Shown piece by piece: positions 27,801 to 35,656 of a stretch of 64,000 nt of DNA. Under the pieces are notes generated by a model. The model saw only the letters and a program-made list of their open reading frames with translations. It was not told where the DNA came from and searched no databases. Positions within the stretch are counted from its first letter, which is position 1. Each line of letters starts with the position of its first letter. A program made the translations under genes and the position numbers. The stretch comes from Arhodomonas aquaeolei DSM 8974 (GTDB lineage: Bacteria; Pseudomonadota; Gammaproteobacteria; Nitrococcales; Nitrococcaceae). The DNA is taken from the NCBI RefSeq assembly GCF_000374645.1, contig NZ_KB894809.1, forward strand, positions 76,783 to 140,782, written 5' to 3'.

Positions 27801-29916
27801 CACGGTAGGCGACCTCCTGCATGCGGTCGTGGGCGAAACGAAAGCTGCGGGAGACGACCCGGTCTCCGACCAGGGCGGGATCCCCCACGGGCAGTATGAA
27901 CTCCTCGTCGAGCACCGGCCGCAGCAAATCGTAGACATCCGTCATCTCGCGCCCCGCCAGCCAGGCGAGGATATCGAGATCGAAAGACGTCCCGAGGCAC
28001 GCCGCCCAGGAGAGTAGCTGCTGGCTCTCCCGCGGCAGCCCGTGCAGGCGGTGAAGCATCAGGTCGACGACCTGATCCGGCACCCCGGCACCGCGCACGG
28101 CGTCCAGGTCCCAGCACCACTGGCCGGCGTCGTCCATGAACAGCCAGCCCCTGTCCCGCATCGTGCGCAGCAGCTGCCAGATGAAGAACGGATTGCCGCC
28201 GCTGCGGTGCAGCACCTCCTTTGCCAGCTCCGCGACCTCACCGGCGGAGCGCCGGGCGCCCTCAGTCAGCAGCGTCGTCACGTCCGCCTCGGTCAACGGC
28301 GAGAGCTCCAGCGCACTGAGGGTAAACCGCCCCCGCTCCTGGAGCGTGCGCCGGGCCAGCATCAGTGGGTGGGTGGCGGGGACCTCGTCGTCCCGATAGG
28401 CGGCGATGATCAGCAGCGGCAGCTGCTCGAGCCGCTGCACCAGCGTCTCCAGAAGCTCCAGGGAGGCATCGTCGATCCACTGCAGGTCATCGAGGAAGAC
28501 CACCAGCGGCCGGTCCGCCTCGCTGAACACGCGGAACAGACGCAGCACCGTGTCCCGGAACCGCTCCTTGGCCTCCGCCGGCGGCAGGTCCCCTGGCGGC
28601 GGCTGCTCGCCGAGCAGGGCCTGCATCGACGGGCTCAGGGCCGTGAGCAGACCCGCCTGCGCGCCCAGCGCCTCGCACAGACGGCCACGCCACCACTCCA
28701 GTGTCTCCGCCGGCTCGGCGATGATGAAGGCGACGAGGTCCTCCAGCGCGTCCAGCCAGGCGCCATAGGGACGGGCCCGCTTGAGCTGGTCGAACTTGCC
28801 GGAGACGAAGAACGCCCGCTGCCGTGTCACCGGCAGATAGGTCTCGCGGATGAGGGTCGTCTTGCCGATCCCCGAGGCACCGGCGATGAGCACGAGCTGG
28901 GGACGGTGCTCGAAGGCACGCTCCAGGCTGTCCATGAGGCGCCGGCGCTCGGTCTCACGGCCGTAGAGACGGTGGGGGATGTCCAGCGGCCGCTGGCCCT
29001 CGCGACCGCTCAGCAGACCGTGATCGTCCGCACGCCGGCCATCGATCACGTCCGCCACCAGGCGCAGGTCTGCGAGCAGTTTCTCACCGTGCTGGTAGCG
29101 GCCGTCAGGGTCCTTTTCCATCAGGCGCAGCACCACCCGGGAGACGACCTCCGGGACATCGTCCCGCCGTGCCCGCGGCGGGACCGGCTCCACCGCGAGG
29201 TGCTGGTAAATCAGCTCATGGGCGTCATCGGCGGAGAACGGCGGCTGACCCACGAGCAGCGTGTAGAGCACCGCGCCCAGGCTGTAGTAATCCGCGCGGT
29301 AGTCCACCGGCCGGTTGAACCGGCCGGTGAGCTCCGGCGCCATATAGCGCAGGCGGTGGGTGTTCGAGTCCGGGACATCCAGATCGCGGTGCTCGCGGCG
29401 AATGCGCACCGCCCGAGAGAAATCGGTGATGTAAATCCGCTCACCGTTCCAGATAAAGGTCTCGGGACGGAGGTCACGATGGACGAGGCCGGCGGCATGC
29501 ACCTCGATCAGCGCCTCGGCCGCGGCGGTGGCAATCACCAGCCATTGCCGCAGCCCCGGCAGCGCGATGTCGTCCAGCAGCTCGCCCCCGGGGTCGTCGA
29601 AAAACAGACAGGCATCCTGTCCGCTGCCCTCGAGACGCTCCAGCGTCAACGCACAGGCGAGATCGTGACGGCTCACCACCTCGTGATCCGAGTGCAGGCA
29701 GACCGCTTTGGCCGATGACCCCATCCCCGAGCGCAGCTTCACGAGCCGGCGCCGCGTCCCGTCCTGCCCCGGCTCGACACGGAGCAGCCGGGTCGAGCCG
29801 TCGTCGCGAAGGACCTCGAGAATGCACAGACTCTCGTTCCACCCCAAGGGCTGCCCCGTCTCCCCCAACTGCGACCCCGCTGTTTCCGCCGTGCGGACGG
29901 CACGCGCGGTGCGCAT
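24868..29916 (-). CDS. Kinase-like/AAA/GAF/GGDEF giant signalling protein
   Basis: A 1682-residue multidomain protein. Residues about 25-290 form a Ser/Thr kinase-like domain with HRDLRPETF at 146-154, but the magnesium motif reads DFS (165-167) instead of DFG. An AAA/STAND ATPase follows, with Walker A GASGIGKTT (346-354) and Walker B LVVFLDDLQW. A long helical TPR-like region (about 700-1300), a GAF domain (about 1320-1490), a short coiled coil and a GGDEF domain with intact GGEEF (1601-1605) complete it. Relatives of this layout usually end in a histidine kinase; here the output is diguanylate cyclase. No transmembrane segment or signal peptide is seen, so it is probably cytoplasmic. The ribosome binding site is weak. 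It stands alone on this strand. Confidence 0.88.
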   Translation of the reverse strand: MRTARAVRTAETAGSQLGETGQPLGWNESLCILEVLRDDGSTRLLRVEPGQDGTRRRLVKLRSGMGSSAKAVCLHSDHEVVSRHDLACALTLERLEGSGQDACLFFDDPGGELLDDIALPGLRQWLVIATAAAEALIEVHAAGLVHRDLRPETFIWNGERIYITDFSRAVRIRREHRDLDVPDSNTHRLRYMAPELTGRFNRPVDYRADYYSLGAVLYTLLVGQPPFSADDAHELIYQHLAVEPVPPRARRDDVPEVVSRVVLRLMEKDPDGRYQHGEKLLADLRLVADVIDGRRADDHGLLSGREGQRPLDIPHRLYGRETERRRLMDSLERAFEHRPQLVLIAGASGIGKTTLIRETYLPVTRQRAFFVSGKFDQLKRARPYGAWLDALEDLVAFIIAEPAETLEWWRGRLCEALGAQAGLLTALSPSMQALLGEQPPPGDLPPAEAKERFRDTVLRLFRVFSEADRPLVVFLDDLQWIDDASLELLETLVQRLEQLPLLIIAAYRDDEVPATHPLMLARRTLQERGRFTLSALELSPLTEADVTTLLTEGARRSAGEVAELAKEVLHRSGGNPFFIWQLLRTMRDRGWLFMDDAGQWCWDLDAVRGAGVPDQVVDLMLHRLHGLPRESQQLLSWAACLGTSFDLDILAWLAGREMTDVYDLLRPVLDEEFILPVGDPALVGDRVVSRSFRFAHDRMQEVAYRALPEEAVEPLHLRIAHLLRERLPAARRAERVIEIAGHLNLARSLVSGAEAGTDLARVNLDAARRAKAAAAFAAAVEHMRAGMSRLPGDIWERDPALAYALYRERGELEYLNSDFEAAERYVSEAIARETDIFRRADLYYMRVVQCTLRAHYTEAVAVGREALAQFGEVLPEADLEDVRDRELAAVRSLLEGRPLESLGGMPAMTDRRRRAVMKLLIALGPPCYRAHPGLWSVIVAREVRLCLESGNVTGAAYSYPAYGGLLTHVGQGDGGDCAALYRATRELMAQFTDRAENSMAHLMMGSSLTHWFAPLQAASEDYLEAYRTGQASGNLQYAVYGFGHDTYCRYFRGEPLDELIPDVLSYLEYTERRRNLWGIDLITGALRVFSLLHGGRDEPDWLHKHESETDYLARCEAHENLQVLCIYHIMRAMALLQLGEVSAAAHSIGEAETRLDSVSVQGLLPVTQFPALRALVLVQAPEALDADDGTVAAALEDAVARYGRWRRHAPDNFEHWYRLMQAEQARRDGDVTALIDAYDDALQAAQRQSCWPAAALIARRAALYWRERGRNAFAGIYEDQLAQAFRQGRASAALARLDGGARAEEPAGRGPQMDAVIQIAQALSLHTELDELVPEIIRNVALQTGAQRVVLLLARDDDLRVAMDSGVHGAHYYYTPPLVDNVESLPRSVIRYVARTQRMQRFGRGEVEHNLMLANDRYINPPDDRGDGFTSTAWCVPLTYLGELIGVLYLEHALTAEAFDERQRPLIEFLAAQAAISVRNIELIDRLAEEGRARRDAERRMQSADAEISARRVMEERLKHLANTDALTELANRRMFIEALELAWRQARDAEAPLAVLMIDIDHFKDINDHHGHAAGDEVLRQLAGRFRTALRAIDIPARIGGEEFAVLLGEGEQADIVAERLCRQMAQTPVWTDGHSITFTVSVGVAYLRHADTSHEVVLQRADQALYRAKRDGRNRVAIEL

Positions 29917-30061
29917 GCCCCGTCAACCCCGTGTGTACGCGTGTCCCGCCGCCGGACCCGTCACGTGCTGCACGGCCCGGCCAGTATTTTCTCAGCGTAT
30001 ATCGGGTCCGCCAGCCGTGTGTCAATCGTTCAGCGGCGCCGTTCACACCTTTTCATGGCCG

Positions 30062-31522
30062 TCAGGTCCGTTCCGTCGCCAGCGCCTCCCGCCGCCGGCA
30101 CATCGCGACAAAGTAGAGCGCGGCCCCGAGCACCGCACCGATGACCCAGCTGTAACCGGCGAGCACCTGCAGGGCCGGCACCCACACGGAGGCGACGGAG
30201 AACGCCGCTGCGGGCAGCCAGGCGGCAAGCGCCCGGACATTCCAGCCATTGTCGTACCAGTAGGCACCGTCCGCGCTGGCGGAGAAGAGATCCTGGACGT
30301 CGAAACGCCCGCGTTTGATGAGGTAGTAGTCCAGCACCATGATCCCGTAGACAGGCGCGAGCACGGCCCCGAGGGTGTTCACGAAGCCGGTAATCCCGAG
30401 CTGGCTGATCAGCGACACCCACAGGCCGCCAATGAAGAACGCCGCCACGGCGGTAATCACGCCGCCGATGCGGAAGCTGATCCGGCTCGGCCAGAGGTTG
30501 GCGAGGTCGAAGGCCGGCGGGATGAAGTTGGCCACCAGATTGATGCCCACCGTCGCGGTGAAGAAGACCACCGCCGCCACCACCGTGAGCGCGACGTTGT
30601 CCACGCGCTCGACGATGTCCGTGGGGTTCGTGAGGTGTTCGCCGAACAGCTCCACCGTGCCCGCCGTGATCACCAGCGCGATCAGCGAGAAGAACACCAG
30701 ATTGAGCGGCAGGCCCAGCAGGTTGCCGAGCTTCATCTCCCGCTCGCTGCGCACGAATCGCGAGAAGTCGCCGAAATTGATCACCACCGCGGCGAAATAG
30801 GCGATCATCGTACCCGTCACCGCAAAGAACGCGCCCAGCGTACCGCCGTCCGGTTCGTGACCCGCGGAGAAGATCGCACCGAGCTCCGAGAACAGGCCCC
30901 CGCCGGCGCGCCAGACGATCACCAGCATCAGCGCGATCATCACGAGATAGACGAACGGGCCTGCCCAGTTGAGGAAACGGCGGATCCACTCGATACCGTT
31001 CCAGAAGAGATAGAGCTGGAACAGCCACACCAGCGCGAAGGACAGCCAGCCGATGGCGGTCATCCCCAGCAGGGTCGTGCCCCCGTCCACGCCGGTGACA
31101 CCGCTGATCAGCAGCGCCACCGCCGTGGACGCGAAGTAGGTCTGCGCGCCGTACCAGAAGATCGCGACGATACCGCGTACCATCGCCGGGAGGTTGGCGC
31201 CGCGCACCCCCATGCTCGCCCGGGCGAATACGGGATAGGGAATGCCGTAGCGCACGCTGGGCTGGCCGGAGAGGTTCACCAGCACCATCACCACGACGCC
31301 TGCAAGCACGATGGCGCCGAAGACGAGCCAGCCGTTCAACCCGTAGGAAAGGAACAGCGACGCCGCCAGGGTGTAGCCGAACAGGCTCTGGATATCGTTG
31401 GCCCAGACGTTGAAGATCTCGAACCAGCCCCAGCTCCGCTTGTCCCGCGGCACCGGGGCCAGGTCGTCGTTATAGAGGGAGGGTTCGACGTGGCGGATAC
31501 TCAGGTCGGGTTCGCTGCTCAT
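30062..31522 (-). CDS. NCS1-family nucleobase/hydantoin-type permease
   Basis: A 486-residue inner-membrane symporter with twelve predicted helices, of the nucleobase:cation symporter-1 family. The N-terminal DKRSWGWFEIFNVWANDIQSL and the YPVFARASMGVRGANLPAMVRGIVAIFWYGAQTY segments are family signatures. Likely cargo is a purine, pyrimidine, allantoin or hydantoin taken up with sodium or protons; residues for a finer call are not decisive, and no catabolic gene is adjacent. A GGGGCAG ribosome binding site precedes the ATG. Confidence 0.9.
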   Translation of the reverse strand: MSSEPDLSIRHVEPSLYNDDLAPVPRDKRSWGWFEIFNVWANDIQSLFGYTLAASLFLSYGLNGWLVFGAIVLAGVVVMVLVNLSGQPSVRYGIPYPVFARASMGVRGANLPAMVRGIVAIFWYGAQTYFASTAVALLISGVTGVDGGTTLLGMTAIGWLSFALVWLFQLYLFWNGIEWIRRFLNWAGPFVYLVMIALMLVIVWRAGGGLFSELGAIFSAGHEPDGGTLGAFFAVTGTMIAYFAAVVINFGDFSRFVRSEREMKLGNLLGLPLNLVFFSLIALVITAGTVELFGEHLTNPTDIVERVDNVALTVVAAVVFFTATVGINLVANFIPPAFDLANLWPSRISFRIGGVITAVAAFFIGGLWVSLISQLGITGFVNTLGAVLAPVYGIMVLDYYLIKRGRFDVQDLFSASADGAYWYDNGWNVRALAAWLPAAAFSVASVWVPALQVLAGYSWVIGAVLGAALYFVAMCRRREALATERT

Positions 31523-31746
31523 CTCGGCTGCCCCTGCGACGACGTGGACGTGGCGCGGTCACGGTTCGGCCCCAGCCGAGTCTTACCGTGCCCCCGACCA
31601 GCCGCACATAGCAAGGACCGTTCCGCGTGCTGCACTGCCGTAAATTCGCCGCCCGCACCGGCGTTTGCGCGCGCCGGCCGGGGCCGTGCTGCACCACGGC
31701 CGCACCCGCGCGGGTGGGGATGCACCAGCGTGATTCACGGCGGCAC

Positions 31747-33567
31747 TCAGCGTGCCGCCGTCGCCTCCCCGGTCTCCGCCTCCGATTCCGCCTGCTGAAG
31801 CCGCCAGAGATGGGCATAGAGACCGTCGCGGGCGAGCAGCGCGGCGTGGCTGCCACGCTCGCGGATACGGCCGTGCTCCATCACCAGGATCTCGTCGGCA
31901 TCCGCGACGGTGGAGAGGCGGTGCGCGATCACCAGGGTGGTGACACCGCGGGCGACCTCGTCCAGGGCCCCCAGGATGGCGCCCTCGGAACGGGAGTCCA
32001 GGCTCGAGGTCGCCTCGTCGAAGACCAGGATCGGCGGCTGCTTGAGGATCACCCGGGCGATGGCCACCCGCTGCTTCTCGCCGCCGGAGAGCTTGAGCCC
32101 GCGCTCGCCCACCACGGTGTCGTAGCCGTCCGGCAGCGTGACGATGAAGTCGTGGATGTCCGCCAGCCGGGCGGCGCGTTCGATCTCCGCACGGCCCGCC
32201 GCCGGCGCCCCGTAGCCGATGTTGTAGGCGATGGTGTCGTTGAACAGCACCGTGTCCTGGGGAACGATGCCGATGGCCGTGCGGACGCTGTCCTGGGTGC
32301 ACTCGCGCAGGTCCTGGCCATCGATGGTGATCCGCCCCTCGTCCGGGTCCCAGAAGCGGAACAGCAGCCGCGCCAGCGTCGACTTCCCGGCCCCGGAGGG
32401 TCCGACCACCGCCACCTTCCGGCCCGGTCCGATAGTGAAGTCGATGTCCTCCACCACCCGCCGCTCCGGCCGGTAGCCGAAGGCCACGCCCTCGAAGCGC
32501 ACGCACCCCTCGCGCACCATCAGCGGCTGTGCGTCCGGCCGGTCGGTAACCCCGGCGGGGGTGTCGAGCAGCCGGAAGACCAGGTCCATGTCCGCGAGCG
32601 CGTACTTCATCGCCCGGTAGATGCTGCCGAGCACGTTCAGCGGCATGAACAGCTGCAGCAGCAGCCCGTTGACCATCACCAGGTCGCCCAGCGACATCGC
32701 GCCCGCCGACACGCCCAGCGCGGCCTGCACCATGATCGCGGTCACCGCCACGGCGATGATCGCGCCCTGGCCGAAATTCAGCACGCCCATGGAGACCTGG
32801 GTGCGCACGGCGGCGTCCGTCCACTCGTCCAGGGTGCGGTCGTAGGCCCGCAGCTCGTGGGGCTCGTTGTTGAAGTACTTGACCGTCTCGTAGTTGAGCA
32901 GGCTGTCCACGGCCCGGTCGTTGGCCCGGGACTCCAGCGCGTTCATGCGGTGGCGGTGGGACATGCGCCACTCGGTCACCGACAGGGTGAAGGCGATGTA
33001 CACCGCCACGGCCACCGCCGTGGTGGCGGTGAACGTCCAGCTGTAATGCCACGCCAGGATGCCCACCACCAGCAGCGTCTCCGCCAGCGTGGGCACGAGG
33101 TTGAGCACCAGGTAGTTGAGGATGCTGCTCACGCTGCGCGTGCCGCGGGCGAGGTCCCGGGAGACGGCACCGGTCCGGCGCTCCAGGTGATAGGCCAGCG
33201 ACAGCTCGTGGAGGTGGCGCAGCACCGTGGTCGAGAGCCGGTGCATCGCCGCGTAGCGGACCCGCGCGAACAGCGCATCGCGCAGCTCCGAGAAGCCGGA
33301 GTTTGCGAGCCGCAGCGCCCCGTAGGCACCAAGCAGCCCCAGCGCGGTGACGAACATCGCCGAGCCGCCGGTGTCCAGGGCGTCCACCACGCGCTTGAGC
33401 AGCAGCGGCACGCCCACCACCGCGAGCTTGGCGCCGATCAGGGCGGCGAGGGCCAGCGCCACGCGGCCCCGCCACGGCCGCAGGTAGCCCAGCATGCGGC
33501 CGAGGTTGCCGGCGTCGGTGCGCCCTGACGGTCGCTCGGTACGCGGGTAGCGCCACGCCGGCCTCAT
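31747..33567 (-). CDS. ABC exporter, fused permease-ATPase (ATM1/HMT1 type)
   Basis: A 606-residue half-size ABC exporter. Six helices occupy about residues 25-310; the nucleotide-binding domain has Walker A GPSGAGKST, Q-loop IVPQDTVLFNDT, signature LSGGEKQR and Walker B ILVFDEATSSLD, and an H-loop in IAHRL. The stretch ETVKYFNNEPHELRAYD and the RRTGAVSRD motif are typical of the ATM1/HMT1 group, which exports glutathione- or sulfur-containing compounds or metal complexes. The start at 33567 has GGAGGG upstream and gives family length; the longer frame upstream has no homology. It acts as a homodimer. No partner gene is nearby. Confidence 0.9.
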   Translation of the reverse strand: MRPAWRYPRTERPSGRTDAGNLGRMLGYLRPWRGRVALALAALIGAKLAVVGVPLLLKRVVDALDTGGSAMFVTALGLLGAYGALRLANSGFSELRDALFARVRYAAMHRLSTTVLRHLHELSLAYHLERRTGAVSRDLARGTRSVSSILNYLVLNLVPTLAETLLVVGILAWHYSWTFTATTAVAVAVYIAFTLSVTEWRMSHRHRMNALESRANDRAVDSLLNYETVKYFNNEPHELRAYDRTLDEWTDAAVRTQVSMGVLNFGQGAIIAVAVTAIMVQAALGVSAGAMSLGDLVMVNGLLLQLFMPLNVLGSIYRAMKYALADMDLVFRLLDTPAGVTDRPDAQPLMVREGCVRFEGVAFGYRPERRVVEDIDFTIGPGRKVAVVGPSGAGKSTLARLLFRFWDPDEGRITIDGQDLRECTQDSVRTAIGIVPQDTVLFNDTIAYNIGYGAPAAGRAEIERAARLADIHDFIVTLPDGYDTVVGERGLKLSGGEKQRVAIARVILKQPPILVFDEATSSLDSRSEGAILGALDEVARGVTTLVIAHRLSTVADADEILVMEHGRIRERGSHAALLARDGLYAHLWRLQQAESEAETGEATAAR

Positions 33568-33833
33568 GCGCCGGCCCTCCACGGGATGCGGGATCGGTTC
33601 GTCGTCACGCCCTGGCCTTCCGGATACGGTGGATGGCGGCCCGCGCCCGGAAACCGGGCGCCGGGTCCGCCACCCCCATGGTACGCCGCTGACGCCTCGG
33701 CGACAGCGCAGGCAGCCCGTCGGGACTGGATGGATTCCGGCGAGGACGTGGCGTGGCAAGCCGGGCGCGAGGGGCGTGCGAGCCGGCCGCCGCCCCGCTT
33801 CCGCCGCCAACCCGGCCCAAGTCCGGCAGGCGG

Positions 33834-34238
33834 CTAGTCCGTCACGATACCGCGCCGGCGCAGCCCCCGGCGGCTCAGGGCAACAACGACCCCGATCAGC
33901 ACCATGTGGCTCAGGCCCACGACCAGGAGTCCGAGCGCCACGGCGCCGCGGTCGACCGGGCCCTCCTCGGCGGCCAGCACCGCAGCGGTGACCCCGCCCT
34001 GCATCGCGACATCGACGATGACCATCCCGAGGAAGACGGCGTTGCGCTCGCCGTTCGAGAAATACCGCCCGTTGCGCCGGCCGAACGCATCGCATACCCA
34101 GAGCACGCTCGCGCACAGGATACCGATATTGACCCCGCTGCCGGCGTCCAGCCCAAGCCAGTCCACCACGGCTCCGGCGGCCAGCAGGAGCATGACGTAG
34201 ATCAGAAGGAAACGCAGGATAGCGCCCGGTATGGACAT
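33834..34238 (-). CDS. Small ABZJ_00895-like membrane protein
   Basis: A 134-residue inner-membrane protein with about four helices: residues 7-28, 34-48, 66-88 and 97-120. The arrangement and the GVNIGILCASVLWVCDAFGRRNGRYFSNGE loop resemble the ABZJ_00895 family, whose function is unknown. AAGGGGTGA lies at ribosome-binding distance before the ATG at 34238; the longer frame upstream is not supported. It is followed by the ABC exporter on the same strand after a 266-base gap. Confidence 0.6.
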   Translation of the reverse strand: MSIPGAILRFLLIYVMLLLAAGAVVDWLGLDAGSGVNIGILCASVLWVCDAFGRRNGRYFSNGERNAVFLGMVIVDVAMQGGVTAAVLAAEEGPVDRGAVALGLLVVGLSHMVLIGVVVALSRRGLRRRGIVTD

Positions 34239-34506
34239 GATGTTCACCCCTTCCCTGGTGGTCGAAAACGCGAAATCACGGCCGGCACGGATACGAGCCG
34301 GACCGCCGCAAAACCCGCGGGACGACACCGTCAAAACGGGCAGGTGCCGCCCTGCTCCTCCCCGTCGCCGGAAACGGGCGTGCGGTTTGGGCGATCACGC
34401 ACCGCACCACCGTCCCCGGCAATGGGCCTCCGTGCAGTCTGCCCCGTCCGCGCCGTGCATGCACGCGCTCCGCCACCCGGGTTCACGGCGGTCCCCCGCC
34501 GTAGAT

Positions 34507-34526
34507 CGGCTGCTCGAAGGCAGCCG
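34507..34526 (+). repeat. REP-like hairpin, first copy
   Basis: CGGCTGC (34507-34513) pairs with GCAGCCG (34520-34526) around the loop TCGAAG. The same 20 bases occur in exactly inverted orientation at 34734-34753. Confidence 0.75.
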
Positions 34527-34542
34527 ACATCCCCGACCTATC

Positions 34543-34567
34543 GGCCATGGAGCGGTCGCTCGAAGGC
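34543..34567 (+). repeat. 25-base direct repeat, copy A
   Basis: A 25-base unit with core GAGCGGTCGCTCGAAGGC, repeated at 34792-34816 with one mismatch. Each copy sits beside one of the two inverted REP hairpins, so the pair forms a larger composite repeat. Confidence 0.7.
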
Positions 34568-34733
34568 AACCCACAATCCCCGGGGAGGGAATGGCCCATG
34601 CGGGCGGGCCGCCGGCCTCATGGAATCGGCCATTCGTATGGATCGGGCGTGACGGCGTGCGCCCCCGCCCGGCCGACAGGCACCCGGCACACGAGCGCTG
34701 CACCGGCAGGCCGGGCGAGACGATCGGGGCTGT

Positions 34734-34753
34734 CGGCTGCCTTCGAGCAGCCG
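34734..34753 (-). repeat. REP-like hairpin, inverted copy
   Basis: Exact reverse complement of the hairpin at 34507-34526. The head-to-head arrangement of two identical hairpins about 200 bases apart is typical of REP doublets (BIME-like units). Confidence 0.75.
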
Positions 34754-34791
34754 GCCTACCCGGGATCGCCGCGGCTCAGCGCCGCCAAACC

Positions 34792-34816
34792 GGCCGTGGA
34801 GCGGTCGCTCGAAGGC
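34792..34816 (+). repeat. 25-base direct repeat, copy B
   Basis: Second copy of the unit at 34543-34567, differing at one position. It lies just downstream of the inverted hairpin. Confidence 0.7.
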
Positions 34817-34842
34817 CTCCGACCTTCCCTGGCGGCTCCGGG

Positions 34843-34867
34843 CCCCTCTCCCTTCACGGGAGAGGGG
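34843..34867. terminator. CT/AG hairpin downstream of TetR gene
   Basis: CCCCTCTCCC (34843-34852) pairs with GGGAGAGGGG (34858-34867) around TTCAC, a perfect 10-base stem; a second GGGGAGAGGG at 34870-34879 could compete for the same arm. It is about 50 bases past the TetR stop on the minus strand and may terminate that transcript. This CT/AG type of hairpin is also a dispersed repeat: a related one lies at 51242-51258. Confidence 0.5.
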
Positions 34868-34916
34868 TTGGGGAGAGGGTGAGGCAGACAACACATCCGG
34901 CGTCGACGCTGGCCGG

Positions 34917-35570
34917 TCAGGGGGCGGCGACCTCACCCGCAAACAGCGTGTCGAACTCCTCGCCGTCGACCCCGAGCATGGTCAGGATCTGCTTCTGGGT
35001 CGCCTGCAGGATGCGGTGGCGCTCTTCGTCGTCGGACAGGCTCCTGGCGGTTGCCACCGCCCCCACCAGCGAGGCGAGGATGGCCCGGGCCTTCTCGGCG
35101 ATGACCTCGCGGTCCGGCTCGAAGGGCAGCCGGTTCAGGCGGCTCAGGGCGGTGATGCGGACCTCGAGCATCCGCCTGAGGTTGCTGTAGGAGCGCTCGA
35201 AGAGCTTCCTCACCTCGGCGTTCTCGTTGCCGATCTCGTTGAACAGGATCATCTCGTGGCCGGGCCGCTCTTTACGACCCACCTCGCTGAGGTTCCAGTA
35301 GTGGGTCACCAGCGCGGTCAGGTGCTTCAGCGACAGCGGCCCCTTCACCAGCCTCGCCGCACGGCTGCCCTTCAGCGGCTCCAGGAACGTCGCCCGGTAG
35401 AGCGCCTCCTTGGACTCGAAGTGGTTGTAGAAGGCGCCGTGGGTCATGCGCGCCCGTTGCATGATCTGGCTGATCGACACCTTCTCGAACCCGAAGCGGC
35501 AGAACAGCTCCGTGGCCGCGTTCAGGATGCGGTCCTTCGATTTCGCTTTATGTTCGGGTGAATAGGGCAT
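34917..35570 (-). CDS. TetR-family regulator divergent from fabF
   Basis: A 217-residue TetR regulator. The HTH reads VSISQIMQRARMTHGAFYNHFESKEALY, the form seen in the TetR_C_13/AcrR-like group, and the C-terminal part contains the long helices of the ligand domain. The ATG at 35570 is preferred; a TTG 18 bases upstream is possible. It is divergent from the ketoacyl synthase gene with 86 bases between starts, the usual layout for a repressor and its target. The ligand could be an acyl chain or a hydrophobic drug; this is inference. Confidence 0.9.
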   Translation of the reverse strand: MPYSPEHKAKSKDRILNAATELFCRFGFEKVSISQIMQRARMTHGAFYNHFESKEALYRATFLEPLKGSRAARLVKGPLSLKHLTALVTHYWNLSEVGRKERPGHEMILFNEIGNENAEVRKLFERSYSNLRRMLEVRITALSRLNRLPFEPDREVIAEKARAILASLVGAVATARSLSDDEERHRILQATQKQILTMLGVDGEEFDTLFAGEVAAP

Positions 35571-35656
35571 CGGGCATCCCGGACGCAAAAAATTATCTTG
35601 ATCATATATTGACCGGCGGTACCGTTCCCCCCGTCACTCAGAAGTGCGGAGAAACC

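Larger units (their letters stand above)
34239..34916. other. Gap rich in REP-like hairpins
   Basis: No gene is supported in these 678 bases; open frames here have repetitive, low-complexity products. The stretch holds REP-like hairpins at 34507-34526 and 34734-34753, a direct repeat (34543-34567 and 34792-34816) and a CT/AG-rich hairpin at 34843-34867. The promoter of the membrane-protein gene should lie near its left end. Confidence 0.7.

Noticed and set aside
29708..31798. 696-residue plus-strand frame
   Set aside because: It is antisense to the NCS1 permease gene, which has clear family motifs and membrane helices.
34239..34916. CRISPR-like array
   Set aside because: Only two copies of each repeat, in mixed orientation, with no regular spacers; REP hairpins explain the pattern.
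34231..35190. Plus-strand frame across the REP-rich gap
   Set aside because: It is made of repeat sequence and the antisense of the TetR gene, with no family similarity.
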